Assembly: GCF_021183625.1 (NCBI RefSeq)
Contig: NZ_CP089214.1
Span: forward strand, 4,588,001-4,652,000
Reading direction: 5' to 3'
Source: Nocardia asteroides
Lineage (GTDB): Bacteria > Actinomycetota > Actinomycetes > Mycobacteriales > Mycobacteriaceae
DNA: 64,000 bases
The position numbers and the translations under genes were made by a program. The notes beneath the pieces are model-generated. The model saw only the letters and a program-made list of their open reading frames with translations. It ran no database searches and had not been told where the DNA came from. This document shows positions 44,025 through 52,055 of the stretch, piece by piece. The first letter of the stretch is position 1, and each line of letters starts with the position of its first letter.

Positions 44025-45008
44025 TCAGGAGGTGGGGCGGGAGTCGTCGTGGGCGGGGGTGGGCCTGGTGGCGGTGTAGTAGTCGTCGCCTTTCCACCGG
44101 TAGGGCGAGATTTGAACCGGCTCGGAGAAGGTGGGGGCGTGCACCATCTGGCCGCCGCCGAGGTAGATGCCGACGTGGTGGACGTCGCCGTCGGTGCTGT
44201 AGAAGAGCAGGTCTCCGGGTGCGAGCTGGTCCTCGGGGATGGTTGCACCGGTGTGGACCTGGTTGTAGGTGGTGCGGGGGAGGGAGATTCCGGCGGCTCG
44301 GTAGGCGGCTTGGGTGAGTCCGGAGCAGTCCCAGCCGCCGTTGACCTCGGGTCCGTTGCCGCCCCACACATACGGCAGGCCGAGCTGGGCGCAGGCGAAG
44401 GCGATCACCCGGGCGGCAGCCGGGGGCGCGGGCGAGGCAGCGTGGCAGTCGCCGCTGCGATAGCGGGTGGCCTGGTCGAGGACTTGGGTGACGTACCAGT
44501 CGGCGTGGTTGTAGGCGAAGATCGCGGCGTGCAGGTCTGCGGGGGCGCCGGAGTCGCAGAGGTAGAACGCGGCAGCGTGGATCGCGTCGGAGGGGTTGTA
44601 GCGCGAGGGCGGGCTCGCGCCACCCGGAGGCAGCCGATGGCGGCTGACGACGGAGTCGAAGGTCGGTGCCAGGAATTGCATCGGGCCGCCCGCGCCGGAG
44701 GCGTTCTCGCCCGAGGACACGCCGGGAAGCGGTGAGCGGCCGTGGTCGGTCTCGACCTTGCCGATTGCCGCGAGCACCGACCAATCCAGGCCGGGGCAGT
44801 CCCCGGCAGCGGCCTGATAGAGCACGAGCATCTCCGCCGGGATGTCCTGGTCGGCTTCGGTGCTCGGGGTCGAGCCGGTGCCGGTCGAGGTCCCCGGGGC
44901 GGGGGTGAGCGCGTGGTCGAAGACGACGACGGCGCTGACCACGGCCGCGATGACGACCGTGAGGAACACCCACGCCCCGAATCCCGCTCCGAGTGCCTTG
45001 ACCAGCAT
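44025..45008 (-). CDS. Lytic transglycosylase fused to NlpC/P60 peptidase
   Basis: A 327-residue protein (ATG 45008, GAGG upstream). One N-terminal transmembrane helix (about 9-31), then a transglycosylase-like domain with SVLAAIGKVETDHGRSPLPG and GGPMQFLAPTF, then NlpC/P60 with the cysteine in GGWDCSGLTQ, histidine in DVHHVGIYLGGG and a third site QMVHAP. It opens peptidoglycan for the transfer channel, as VirB1 or TcpG do. Its start lies eight bases from the stop of the replication-relaxation gene. Confidence 0.92.
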   Translation of the reverse strand: MLVKALGAGFGAWVFLTVVIAAVVSAVVVFDHALTPAPGTSTGTGSTPSTEADQDIPAEMLVLYQAAAGDCPGLDWSVLAAIGKVETDHGRSPLPGVSSGENASGAGGPMQFLAPTFDSVVSRHRLPPGGASPPSRYNPSDAIHAAAFYLCDSGAPADLHAAIFAYNHADWYVTQVLDQATRYRSGDCHAASPAPPAAARVIAFACAQLGLPYVWGGNGPEVNGGWDCSGLTQAAYRAAGISLPRTTYNQVHTGATIPEDQLAPGDLLFYSTDGDVHHVGIYLGGGQMVHAPTFSEPVQISPYRWKGDDYYTATRPTPAHDDSRPTS

Positions 45009-45015
45009 CGCTACC

Positions 45016-46014
45016 TCACCACAGCTCCGACGCCGGGAGGCTCGGTGGCGGAGGGGCCAGAGCGACGGTTCCGCTCGACGGTGCCCAGATCGACTCCGGG
45101 TCCAGGCTGTCTTGCAGTGGGGTCCGTTGCGGCCAGAGGGTGCTGAGTTCGCGCAGGTACCTGCGGCCGGTGTCGGTGTGAAGCGGCAGCCACACCTGAT
45201 CGGCCGGGCTGGTGCCGGGGATCGAGCCGAGGAATTCTGCGGCGGCGGTGGCGACCGGCACCGCTTCGGGATCGGGCAACCGCTCCCACGTCCGGCGCAG
45301 AGCCACACGGGCATTGGCCTCTCGCAGCGTGGTCGGTACCCACAGCAGGACCGGAACGACGACGCCGGTGGTGCGGGCGAGTTCGGCGAAGCCGTGCAGC
45401 TTGGCCGCGACCCGGGGCAGGGAGGTGGTCCCGAGGTCGTATTCGAGGAAGAAGTCGAGCAGGTCTTCGCCGTGGGTGTAGCGGCCGTGGGCGTCGGGGC
45501 GGGCGAGGTCGCCCCAGAGCCGTTGGCAGCGGGTCTGGGACCACCACCGGACCACTTGCCCGCCGTGGGGGTGGGTGAGCAGGGCGGTGAACCATTCGGC
45601 GACGCCGAGGGTGTGGGTCAGGTGCAGGCTGTGGGCGACCGAGAGCGTGCTCTGGTGGTTGTAGCCGAGCTCTCGCACACTGACTCCGGCTTCCGCGGCG
45701 AGGATCGCCGCTCCGGCCGGGGCGAGGGTCCAGTGGTAGGGGGCGCTGCCGCGAGTGCGCATCGGCCGGAAGCGGTCCAGGACCCGGTAGGTGTGCAGAA
45801 TGGGCAGGCGGCGGCGGGCGATCTTGGCGGTCGGGAATGCCAACTCGGCGAGCTGGCCGGTGGTCAGGACCCGGTGCTCGTAGACCATGCGCAGAATCCA
45901 GCGGTCGCGCCCGGTCAACGCCCGCACCACCGAACTGTTCTCCGGCGGCATTGTCGATGACCAGGCCGGGCGCGGGGCACGGGTGTCGGCTTGCCTGTCG
46001 GGACGGGAAATCAT
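45016..46014 (-). CDS. Replication-relaxation family protein
   Basis: A 332-residue protein. ATG 46014 is chosen; the frame to 46353 is a low-complexity extension. Winged-helix N-terminus (about 28-90: RDRWILRMVYEHRVLTTGQL, then ARRRLPILH) followed by an alpha/beta part with EWFTALLTH and FFLEYDLGTTSLPRVAAKL. These match the Replic_Relax family, found beside TraG-type ATPases in actinobacterial and firmicute elements and thought to act in DNA relaxation at the origin. It may serve as the relaxase accessory or relaxase itself; no classical relaxase is seen. Confidence 0.85.
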   Translation of the reverse strand: MISRPDRQADTRAPRPAWSSTMPPENSSVVRALTGRDRWILRMVYEHRVLTTGQLAELAFPTAKIARRRLPILHTYRVLDRFRPMRTRGSAPYHWTLAPAGAAILAAEAGVSVRELGYNHQSTLSVAHSLHLTHTLGVAEWFTALLTHPHGGQVVRWWSQTRCQRLWGDLARPDAHGRYTHGEDLLDFFLEYDLGTTSLPRVAAKLHGFAELARTTGVVVPVLLWVPTTLREANARVALRRTWERLPDPEAVPVATAAAEFLGSIPGTSPADQVWLPLHTDTGRRYLRELSTLWPQRTPLQDSLDPESIWAPSSGTVALAPPPPSLPASELW

Positions 46015-46032
46015 CGGTCCGGGAGCCTTCCT

Positions 46033-46062
46033 CTGGGCTGGGCTGGGCTGGGCTGGGCTGGG
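46033..46062 (-). repeat. Six tandem CCCAG units ahead of the replication-relaxation gene
   Basis: On the minus strand six CCCAG copies (CTGGG on the plus strand) lie between the coupling-protein stop (46067) and the ribosome site of the next gene. Pentanucleotide runs can change in copy number by slippage; here that would change only the spacing between the genes. Confidence 0.85.
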
Positions 46063-46066
46063 CGGG

Positions 46067-48544
46067 TCAGGGCTGCGGGGAGGTGGCGGGTGCGGCCGTG
46101 AGCCGGGCTTGGGCGGCGGCGGCGATCTCGCGGGCGCGGCCCGGGATCGGCGGGTGCAGGGGCCGGGTGGTGAGGGTGAAGGGGCGGGCGTTGCGGCCGT
46201 CGACCAGCAGGCGGGCGGCGGCGTGGAAGGCGTCGAGGTGCGACAGGTCGTGCTCGGAGAGCCAGGGCTCGGTGTGGCGGGCCAGGTCGCGGGCGTCGTC
46301 GGGGCTGACGGCGAAGACGATCTTGTTGCGGGCATTGGCCGAGATGCCGTCACGCAGCTCCCGGGAGAGCTGGCCGAGGTTCTGATGGGCCAGCAGCAGC
46401 GACAGCCGCAGTCCCCGGGCCTCGGCGAGCATGTCCTCGATCGGCGTCGACAGGTTGAGGAAGTTCTGTGCCTCGTCCAGCACCAGAGCCGCGTCGGGCC
46501 GATCAGCGGCGGGCACCCGCGCCCGCGCGGTCACCGCCTGCCACGTCCGGGCCACCAGCAGCGACCCGACCAGGCGGGAGGTCTCCTCTCCCAGCGAGCC
46601 TTTCGGCAGGCGCGCCAGGCAGATCCCGCCCTGGTCGAGGATGTCGGCGAACTCGACGGTGGAGGGCCCGCCCGCGATGGCCGAGCGCACGAACGGGCGC
46701 AACAGGAACGCCCGCAATTTGTTGAGCAGCGGCCCGGTGAGCTGGGCACGGCCGGTGTCGGAGAGGGTCTCGTAGCTGTCCCAGAACCCGCGCAGGACCG
46801 GGTCTTTGGTGGTGCGGGTGACCCGGGCGCGGAAGGCGGGCTCGGTGAGCAGCCGGGGCAGGTCGGCCAGGGTGGCGGTGCCGGGCTGGGCGCACAGGGT
46901 GAGCAGGCTGGCGCGCATGATGTCGTCGGTGCGTGGCCCCCACCATTGGTGGAAGATCCGGTGGAACACGGTGACGAGGTTGTCGACCGCCAGATCCATT
47001 CCCGCGCGCCCGATCCGGCCGATGTCGAGGGGGTTCACGCACGGCGGCGGGGCGGAGGAGTCGGCATCGAAGAGCACCACCCGCTCACCCATCCGCACCG
47101 GCAGCCGGGACAAGATGTCGGTGACGAGGTCGCCCTTGGGGTCGATGACGATCACCCCGCGCCCGGCCTCGGCGTCATCGAGGATCGTGCGCGCCAGCAG
47201 GGTGGACTTGCCGACACCGGTGGGGCCGAGGATGTGCAGGTGGTGGCGGGCGTCGGAGATTTTGACGGCCACCGGGCGGCGCGTCCCGGTATCGGCCGTG
47301 CCCAGCGGCTTCGTGTGCTCCCCGCCGACCGGGATCTCCGGTGCGGGGGACAGGGCACGGGCACCGGCGCGCTGCAGGCCGGGTAGCCCAGTGTCGGTGG
47401 GCAGATGCGCGATCGTGGCCAGCTCGGGCACCGACAGCACATCCCCACGCCCAAGGTGCCTGCGCCGGATCAACCGCTCGAGGCGTAGGCGAGGCCGTCG
47501 CCGGTAGTAGTTGTGATCGGTGCACGCCCCAAACACCGTGGCGAGAGCGTCGGCGCGACCGCGCGCCACCGAGCGCGCTTGCGCTCTCGGCGCGGCCTCG
47601 CCGGGGTCGTCGGAGACGGGGATCGAGGCGGCGTAGCGGACCACGGTCTCCCAGTGCGCGCCCCGGGCTTTGGCCGCTGCGGCACGGGCGGCGGCGCTGA
47701 ACTCCAGCGAGGTCTGGCGGTCGGCGTGCCTCGCACCTGCCACCCCGGCTGGGGTGTGGGAGGCGCGGGTGGCGACCGTGCCGGGGGTGAGCAGGTCCAG
47801 GGCCTCGCGGAGCAGTCCGGTCACGACGCCGACCGGGGTGGTGGTGCTCGCCGCGGCGCGGGTGGCTCGCGCGACGCGGCGGCCGGTGACCGGGCGGGCG
47901 AGGATCTGCACGCAGGCGGCCTGTCCGGGGCCGAGGTCGTCGGCGGCGGTGATCAGGTTGCGCACCAGATCTCCGGAGTGATCGGTACTCAACGGCAACC
48001 CTTCGCGGCGTCCGAGCCGCAGTTCGCCCCCGGCCACGACCCGCCGCACGCCCTCCACCGCGACCGGGAGCGGGGGCCCGGCGGGGGTGAGGGTGTCGGT
48101 GTGCGCGCCGGGCCAGGCCGAGGCGATGGCGCGTTCGACGAGTCCGGGCGGGATCACACCGGGCACCCAGAGCCGGATCGCGGCCCCCTGCTCCGGGGTG
48201 ACGGTGTACTCGAACCCCAGATGCGGTTGCCCCCACAGCACCCGTGCCCAGGCCGGGCGCAGCTGCCCGATGAGGTGCGCCCAGAACGCGAGCGCGCCCT
48301 TGGCGTCGACTTCGGGCGGGGTGAGCACGGTGATCTGGCGAGCACGTGCACTCAGCCGGCGCCGACGTGCTTCGGTGAGAATTCGCGCCGCGGCGAGGAC
48401 CGCGAGCACGGCCCCGGCCACGCTCAGGACCGACACCGGCCCGAGTGCATGTCCGATCGCCTCGCCCAGATCGCGCAGCGTCGTGCCGGGCGCGAGTAGC
48501 GCCCGGCCCAGCCATCCCTGTTCGGGGTTGGGTGCGGTGTTCAC
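46067..48544 (-). CDS. TraG/VirD4-type coupling ATPase
   Basis: An 825-residue protein. GTG 48544 overlaps the upstream stop (GTGA); the frame to 48892 is a shadow. One N-terminal transmembrane helix (about 33-52), Walker A LGPTGVGKST (about 440), IDPKGDLV, Walker B ALVLDEAQNFL (about 681) and LLAHQNLGQL. It recruits the DNA-protein complex and drives it into the transfer channel. It belongs to the group that carries a long N-terminal domain of its own. It lies between the methyltransferase and replication-relaxation genes in the minus-strand operon. Confidence 0.94.
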   Translation of the reverse strand: MNTAPNPEQGWLGRALLAPGTTLRDLGEAIGHALGPVSVLSVAGAVLAVLAAARILTEARRRRLSARARQITVLTPPEVDAKGALAFWAHLIGQLRPAWARVLWGQPHLGFEYTVTPEQGAAIRLWVPGVIPPGLVERAIASAWPGAHTDTLTPAGPPLPVAVEGVRRVVAGGELRLGRREGLPLSTDHSGDLVRNLITAADDLGPGQAACVQILARPVTGRRVARATRAAASTTTPVGVVTGLLREALDLLTPGTVATRASHTPAGVAGARHADRQTSLEFSAAARAAAAKARGAHWETVVRYAASIPVSDDPGEAAPRAQARSVARGRADALATVFGACTDHNYYRRRPRLRLERLIRRRHLGRGDVLSVPELATIAHLPTDTGLPGLQRAGARALSPAPEIPVGGEHTKPLGTADTGTRRPVAVKISDARHHLHILGPTGVGKSTLLARTILDDAEAGRGVIVIDPKGDLVTDILSRLPVRMGERVVLFDADSSAPPPCVNPLDIGRIGRAGMDLAVDNLVTVFHRIFHQWWGPRTDDIMRASLLTLCAQPGTATLADLPRLLTEPAFRARVTRTTKDPVLRGFWDSYETLSDTGRAQLTGPLLNKLRAFLLRPFVRSAIAGGPSTVEFADILDQGGICLARLPKGSLGEETSRLVGSLLVARTWQAVTARARVPAADRPDAALVLDEAQNFLNLSTPIEDMLAEARGLRLSLLLAHQNLGQLSRELRDGISANARNKIVFAVSPDDARDLARHTEPWLSEHDLSHLDAFHAAARLLVDGRNARPFTLTTRPLHPPIPGRAREIAAAAQARLTAAPATSPQP

Positions 48545-49617
48545 GCGGCCACCGATCCCGGGCCGCTGGCATCGCGCGGCGGCAGCGTCGCGGCGGTGCC
48601 GAAGGGGAATCGGCCGCTCGCGCGGCGACGCTCGACCGCGTGGGTGGCCTCGGCGGCGTCGGGCTTGCGGAGAACGACGACGTCCTCGTGGGCGATGAGG
48701 TGGATCGGCAATCCGGCGGCGCGCTGTTTGACGACGAAGTCGCGCTGGAAGAAGCTCGACCGAGCCACGAGCTCGCCCTCGGTGAGGCGGCCCAGCAGGG
48801 CCACGCACCGCTCCACCGGCACGAGCCCGGCCAGCTCGCCGCAGGTGTAGAGGTGACTCGGCAGGGGCACCAGCTCGGCGTGCTGCCGCCACGGCCGCGC
48901 GGTGATCACGACATGACCACCGGGAGCGAGGTATTCGGCCGCCCCGGCGAGGATCTTGGTGAACCCGGTGAGCAGGCGGCCGAGACCGACGTTGGCGAGG
49001 TTGCCCCGGTCCAGCACCCGGCCGTAGCGGTGGTTGGTTTTGCGTATCGGCTCAGCGCCGTTGGCGCGCACGTGCCCGTGCAGGGAATCGCCATAGGGCG
49101 GGGAGGTGATGACCAGACTCGCCCGGCCACGCAACTCGGCCGGGATTAGCTCACCCAGCTTGCGGGCATCGCCGTGGTACACCTCGGCGTCGAGCTTGAT
49201 CCCGGCCTCGCGAGCGAGCCCGATGTTGGCGCGCGCCAGCTCCGCCCACGGCGACTCGTACTCGACGCCGACCGCGCGGCGGCCCAGATACAGGGACTCC
49301 ACCAGCGTGGTACCGATCCCGCACATCGGGTCCAGCACGAGGTCCCCGGGGCGGGTATAGGTCTCGACCGCGTGCTGCACGATGGCGGGGAACATCTTCG
49401 CGGGATGAGCGGTGCTGCCGGGGTGGTATCGGCCCCGCCGCTGCGCTGTCGGCGCGGTCTGGGCCGTCGCCCACACCGACACCGGCGGGGCGGTGGAACC
49501 GATCTGGGAGGGGATCGCGGAGTCGGGGCCGGTGGGCGCGGCGGCATGGTCGAAAGTCATGGCGGCGTCCTTCGGATCGCGGTTCGGGCGGGGCGAATGG
49601 CGTGCGGGCTCAGACAT
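48541..49617 (-). CDS. DNA methyltransferase (TSPPY type)
   Basis: A 358-residue protein. ATG 49617 overlaps the preceding gene's stop by eight bases; ATG 49560 (MTFDHAA) with AAGGA upstream is an alternative. The SAM site reads LDPMCGIGTTLVE (about 95-107) and the catalytic motif TSPPYGDS (about 163-170), so it modifies adenine N6 or cytosine N4. No restriction enzyme is next to it. In this position it may protect the incoming element, mark its origin, or act as a regulator. Tight coupling to the coupling ATPase gene is unusual. Confidence 0.88.
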   Translation of the reverse strand: MSEPARHSPRPNRDPKDAAMTFDHAAAPTGPDSAIPSQIGSTAPPVSVWATAQTAPTAQRRGRYHPGSTAHPAKMFPAIVQHAVETYTRPGDLVLDPMCGIGTTLVESLYLGRRAVGVEYESPWAELARANIGLAREAGIKLDAEVYHGDARKLGELIPAELRGRASLVITSPPYGDSLHGHVRANGAEPIRKTNHRYGRVLDRGNLANVGLGRLLTGFTKILAGAAEYLAPGGHVVITARPWRQHAELVPLPSHLYTCGELAGLVPVERCVALLGRLTEGELVARSSFFQRDFVVKQRAAGLPIHLIAHEDVVVLRKPDAAEATHAVERRRASGRFPFGTAATLPPRDASGPGSVAA

Positions 49618-50257
49618 GGGCGGGCTGGAGGAAGACGAAGACGTCGGTGTGGGCGACCCGGTGGCGCGCGAGGCCGGAGGGGGCCGGATCGGCGGGCGCG
49701 GCGGTGATGGCGGTGCCGCGCACGGGCGCGGCGATGATGTGCTGGAGGTAGAGCAGATCGGCGGCCTGCGCGGCGGCGACGACCGAACCGGCGGGGTCCT
49801 CCAGGACGCCGGAGGCGCTGTGGCGGCAGCGCGAGAGAACGACCAGCAAACCGTCCGATGCCATCACGTCGGTCGCGAGCGAGGTGACGTCCTCGGCGGC
49901 GGCGATCGGGTCGAGGTGATCGGCGAGCAGGCTGGCCACGACCAGATCCACCGGCTCCCCGGAGAAGCTCCGGTCGGCCGGGGCGTCGAGGCCGTGGCGG
50001 TCCAGCTCACCAACCGCGGCGAGCGCGTCGGCGGTGTCGGGCTCGATAATCCGCAGCGCACCCCGGACGGTCGGAGCGGGCCAGCCCAGCAGCATCACCC
50101 GCGATCCCGGCGCGGAGAACTCGGCGATCGTCTGCGCCAGGACCGGGCCGGGCCAGCGGTCGCCGGGATCGAGCGGGGCGGGCCCCAGCGCCCACAGAGT
50201 CGAGGGAACCCGCACGGCGGCGGAGGTGGAACGAGGTCGGCGGGAACGGGCGGACAT
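49610..50257 (-). CDS. Methyltransferase-fold protein without a clear catalytic motif
   Basis: A 215-residue protein, first in the minus-strand transfer operon (ATG 50257). It has a strand-loop pattern like a methyltransferase (SRVMLLGWPAPT, LRIIEPDTADALA, VDLVVASLLADHLDP, GLLVVLSRCRH) but no NPPY or SPPY and a weak SAM loop. It overlaps the active-looking methyltransferase gene by eight bases and is probably its non-catalytic partner. No named family. Confidence 0.65.
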   Translation of the reverse strand: MSARSRRPRSTSAAVRVPSTLWALGPAPLDPGDRWPGPVLAQTIAEFSAPGSRVMLLGWPAPTVRGALRIIEPDTADALAAVGELDRHGLDAPADRSFSGEPVDLVVASLLADHLDPIAAAEDVTSLATDVMASDGLLVVLSRCRHSASGVLEDPAGSVVAAAQAADLLYLQHIIAAPVRGTAITAAPADPAPSGLARHRVAHTDVFVFLQPAHV

Positions 50258-50454
50258 GACGGCCTCCTGAGCGAGAGAGCGGTGTGTACTCGCTAACTTC
50301 CGCCAAAAAGCCGAAATCGGGACACGACGCTCGAAACTATTTTCTGAGAATCTCGGGAGCCGAAAAGGACGCGCCGGAGCGCCGCTCGGTAAGAGGGTGC
50401 GGTCAAAATTTCCCGAGGAAATTTTCCAATGGTTGCCCAGGAGGAGCGGGGGTC

Positions 50455-50509
50455 TATCCGCGTGCTATCTGAAATATATCCAAGTCACATCCTGGATCTA
50501 TCCGAACAT
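50455..50509 (-). promoter_or_regulatory. Array of five 11-bp repeats pointing left
   Basis: TATC begins at 50455, 50466, 50477, (CATC) 50488 and 50499, an exact 11-bp period. The best copy is TATCCGAACAT, the complement of the units in the right-hand array. On the minus strand the unit reads TTCGGATA, oriented toward the operon that starts at 50257. Confidence 0.82.
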
Positions 50510-50601
50510 GTATTTGGCCTGCTAAGAGGGGGCAACCCTCTCACAGTCACTCCGACTGTTGAGAGTGTTTGTTGCGTAGCGCGATATCAGCCAGCTCGCA
50601 C

Positions 50602-50677
50602 CGGGATAGGGCTCGGATATGTTTCGGGTGGCTTCTGGATGTGGTTCGGATAGGGTTCGGATGCATTTCGGATAGGG
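50602..50677 (+). promoter_or_regulatory. Array of seven 11-bp repeats pointing right
   Basis: GGATA-type cores have their adenine at 50606, 50617, (50628), 50639, 50650, 50661 and 50672, exactly every 11 bases. Three neat units TTCGGATAGGG, TTCGGATGCAT and TTCGGATAGGG fill 50645-50677. This is the spacing of SARP binding sites. The array ends 55 bases before the start codon at 50732. Confidence 0.88.
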
Positions 50678-50731
50678 GTGTTCGGTGTCCTTGTGAGGTC
50701 GGAAGTTTGCGATCGATCAAGGAGATTCGTG

Positions 50732-51658
50732 GTGACGAATTCACACGTCGTGAAATATGGGGCACTCCTCGAGAAGCCGGGCTCGCCGCTGGCTGTGGTG
50801 CGGTCCGGTTTCGAGCAGATCGCCGCCGGGGCGCTGCCCACCGATCCGCGCCCGGTGCCGACACCGGAGTCCGCTCGCGGCGGTCCGGTGCGGACGTGGG
50901 CGGCGCTGCGTGAGCGGCTGTGGGACTCGGCGACGCCGATGGCCGAAGTCGACGCGATCTGGGTGTGGCTGCTCGAACGAGTCCGCGCCCAGGACGAGGG
51001 CGCGATGCTGGTGTGCGCCGGACTGGCCGCGCCGATGCTGTCGCGCACCGCCAGCGCGTACACGACGTCGAACACCACCACTCGCCACGACCTCGAGTCC
51101 GAAGTGCTGACCGCGTTCCTGTCCCACCTGCCGCGCGTGGGCCTGCAATCCCCGGGGGTGTGGCATCGGCTGCGCTGGGGTGCCTACCGCGCCGTCCTCA
51201 AAGCGGCAACCCAACAGCGAAGCGGCGCGACGGTGGTCGGCGACCTCGACCACGACCTGGCCCCGCTCGGGGAGCGGGTGCGGGTGCGGGCGATGGTCTC
51301 CGAACCGGGCCATCCCGAGACCGTCCTGGCCCAAGCCGTGGCCGCCGGAGTGATCTCCGCCGACGCCGCCGAACTCATCGCCGCGTCGCGGTGGGAAGGC
51401 CGATCGCTGACCTGCTTGGCCGCTGAACGCGGTGTGTCGCTGTGGAAGCTGCGCAAGCAGCGACCCCGCGCCGAACGCGCCCTGCTGGCGTGGCTGTCCG
51501 ACCGCGCCCGCGACCCCGGGCGCACCAGCACGGTCGAAGCCGAGGCGGTCACCGCCCTCGCACCGCCGGACCGGTCACCGCGGCGAGGCCGCCGGCCGAA
51601 CCGGCACCCGGTGACCTCGGCGCAGGCGAGCACCGAGCACGGGCAGGTGGCGGCATGA
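50732..51658 (+). CDS. Sigma-region-4-like DNA-binding activator
   Basis: A 308-residue protein. GTG 50732 lies six bases after AAGGAGA. The N-terminal half is helical (WAALRERLWDSATPMAEVDA). A C-terminal helix-turn-helix resembles region 4 of sigma factors: SADAAELIAASRWEGRSLTC followed by LAAERGVSLWKLRKQRPRAE. It precedes the pilin gene (ATGA overlap) and is first in the plus-strand transfer operon. It probably regulates its own operon or the element; it could also be a replication-type initiator. No sigma region 2 is evident, so I do not call it a sigma factor. Confidence 0.7.
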   Translation: MTNSHVVKYGALLEKPGSPLAVVRSGFEQIAAGALPTDPRPVPTPESARGGPVRTWAALRERLWDSATPMAEVDAIWVWLLERVRAQDEGAMLVCAGLAAPMLSRTASAYTTSNTTTRHDLESEVLTAFLSHLPRVGLQSPGVWHRLRWGAYRAVLKAATQQRSGATVVGDLDHDLAPLGERVRVRAMVSEPGHPETVLAQAVAAGVISADAAELIAASRWEGRSLTCLAAERGVSLWKLRKQRPRAERALLAWLSDRARDPGRTSTVEAEAVTALAPPDRSPRRGRRPNRHPVTSAQASTEHGQVAA

Positions 51659-52053
51659 ACACCAACCAGGGAAATCTCGGTGCGGCGCCCCAGACATCGG
51701 CTCGACACGGGCGGCGCTGGACTCGACCGCTCGCGGTGCTGGGCACGACCCTGGCGCTTCTGGGCCTGCTCGCCGGATCGGCCTCGGCGGCACCGCCGCA
51801 CACGGAGGTACTGGCGATCGTCTCGTCGCTGGGGGAGGTGATCGACAACGCGCGCAACTGGATCGTGGGGATCCTCGCCGGGCTGGCGACGCTGTTCCTG
51901 ACCGTCGCCGGGGCGCGCTATCTGCTCGGTGGCGGTGATCCGTCCGAGATCGAGAAGGCCAAGACCGCGTTCCGTGCCGCCTGCCTCGGCTACGCGCTGG
52001 CGATGCTGGCACCGGTCATCGTCGCCGTGCTCAAGTCCATCATCGGAGCCTGA
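51655..52053 (+). CDS. VirB2/pilin-like protein
   Basis: A 132-residue protein. ATG 51655 overlaps the previous stop (ATGA). A signal-type N-terminus (about 25-45, VLGTTLALLGLLAGSASA) is followed by two hydrophobic helices (about 65-88 and 108-128) around a short charged turn, GGGDPSEIEKAKTAFRAACL. This is the plan of the T4SS pilin family, found just upstream of VirB6 and VirB4 genes as here. It should form the transfer pilus or channel subunit. Confidence 0.85.
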   Translation: MNTNQGNLGAAPQTSARHGRRWTRPLAVLGTTLALLGLLAGSASAAPPHTEVLAIVSSLGEVIDNARNWIVGILAGLATLFLTVAGARYLLGGGDPSEIEKAKTAFRAACLGYALAMLAPVIVAVLKSIIGA

Positions 52054-52055
52054 CC

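Larger units (their letters stand above)
50258..50731. promoter_or_regulatory. Divergent control region of the two transfer operons
   Basis: These 474 bases lie between the minus-strand operon (50257 leftward) and the plus-strand operon (50732 rightward). They are A+T-rich for the window and contain two repeat arrays in opposite orientation, listed separately. Promoters for both operons must lie here, each close to the array that points toward it. A transfer origin is also possible. Confidence 0.8.
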
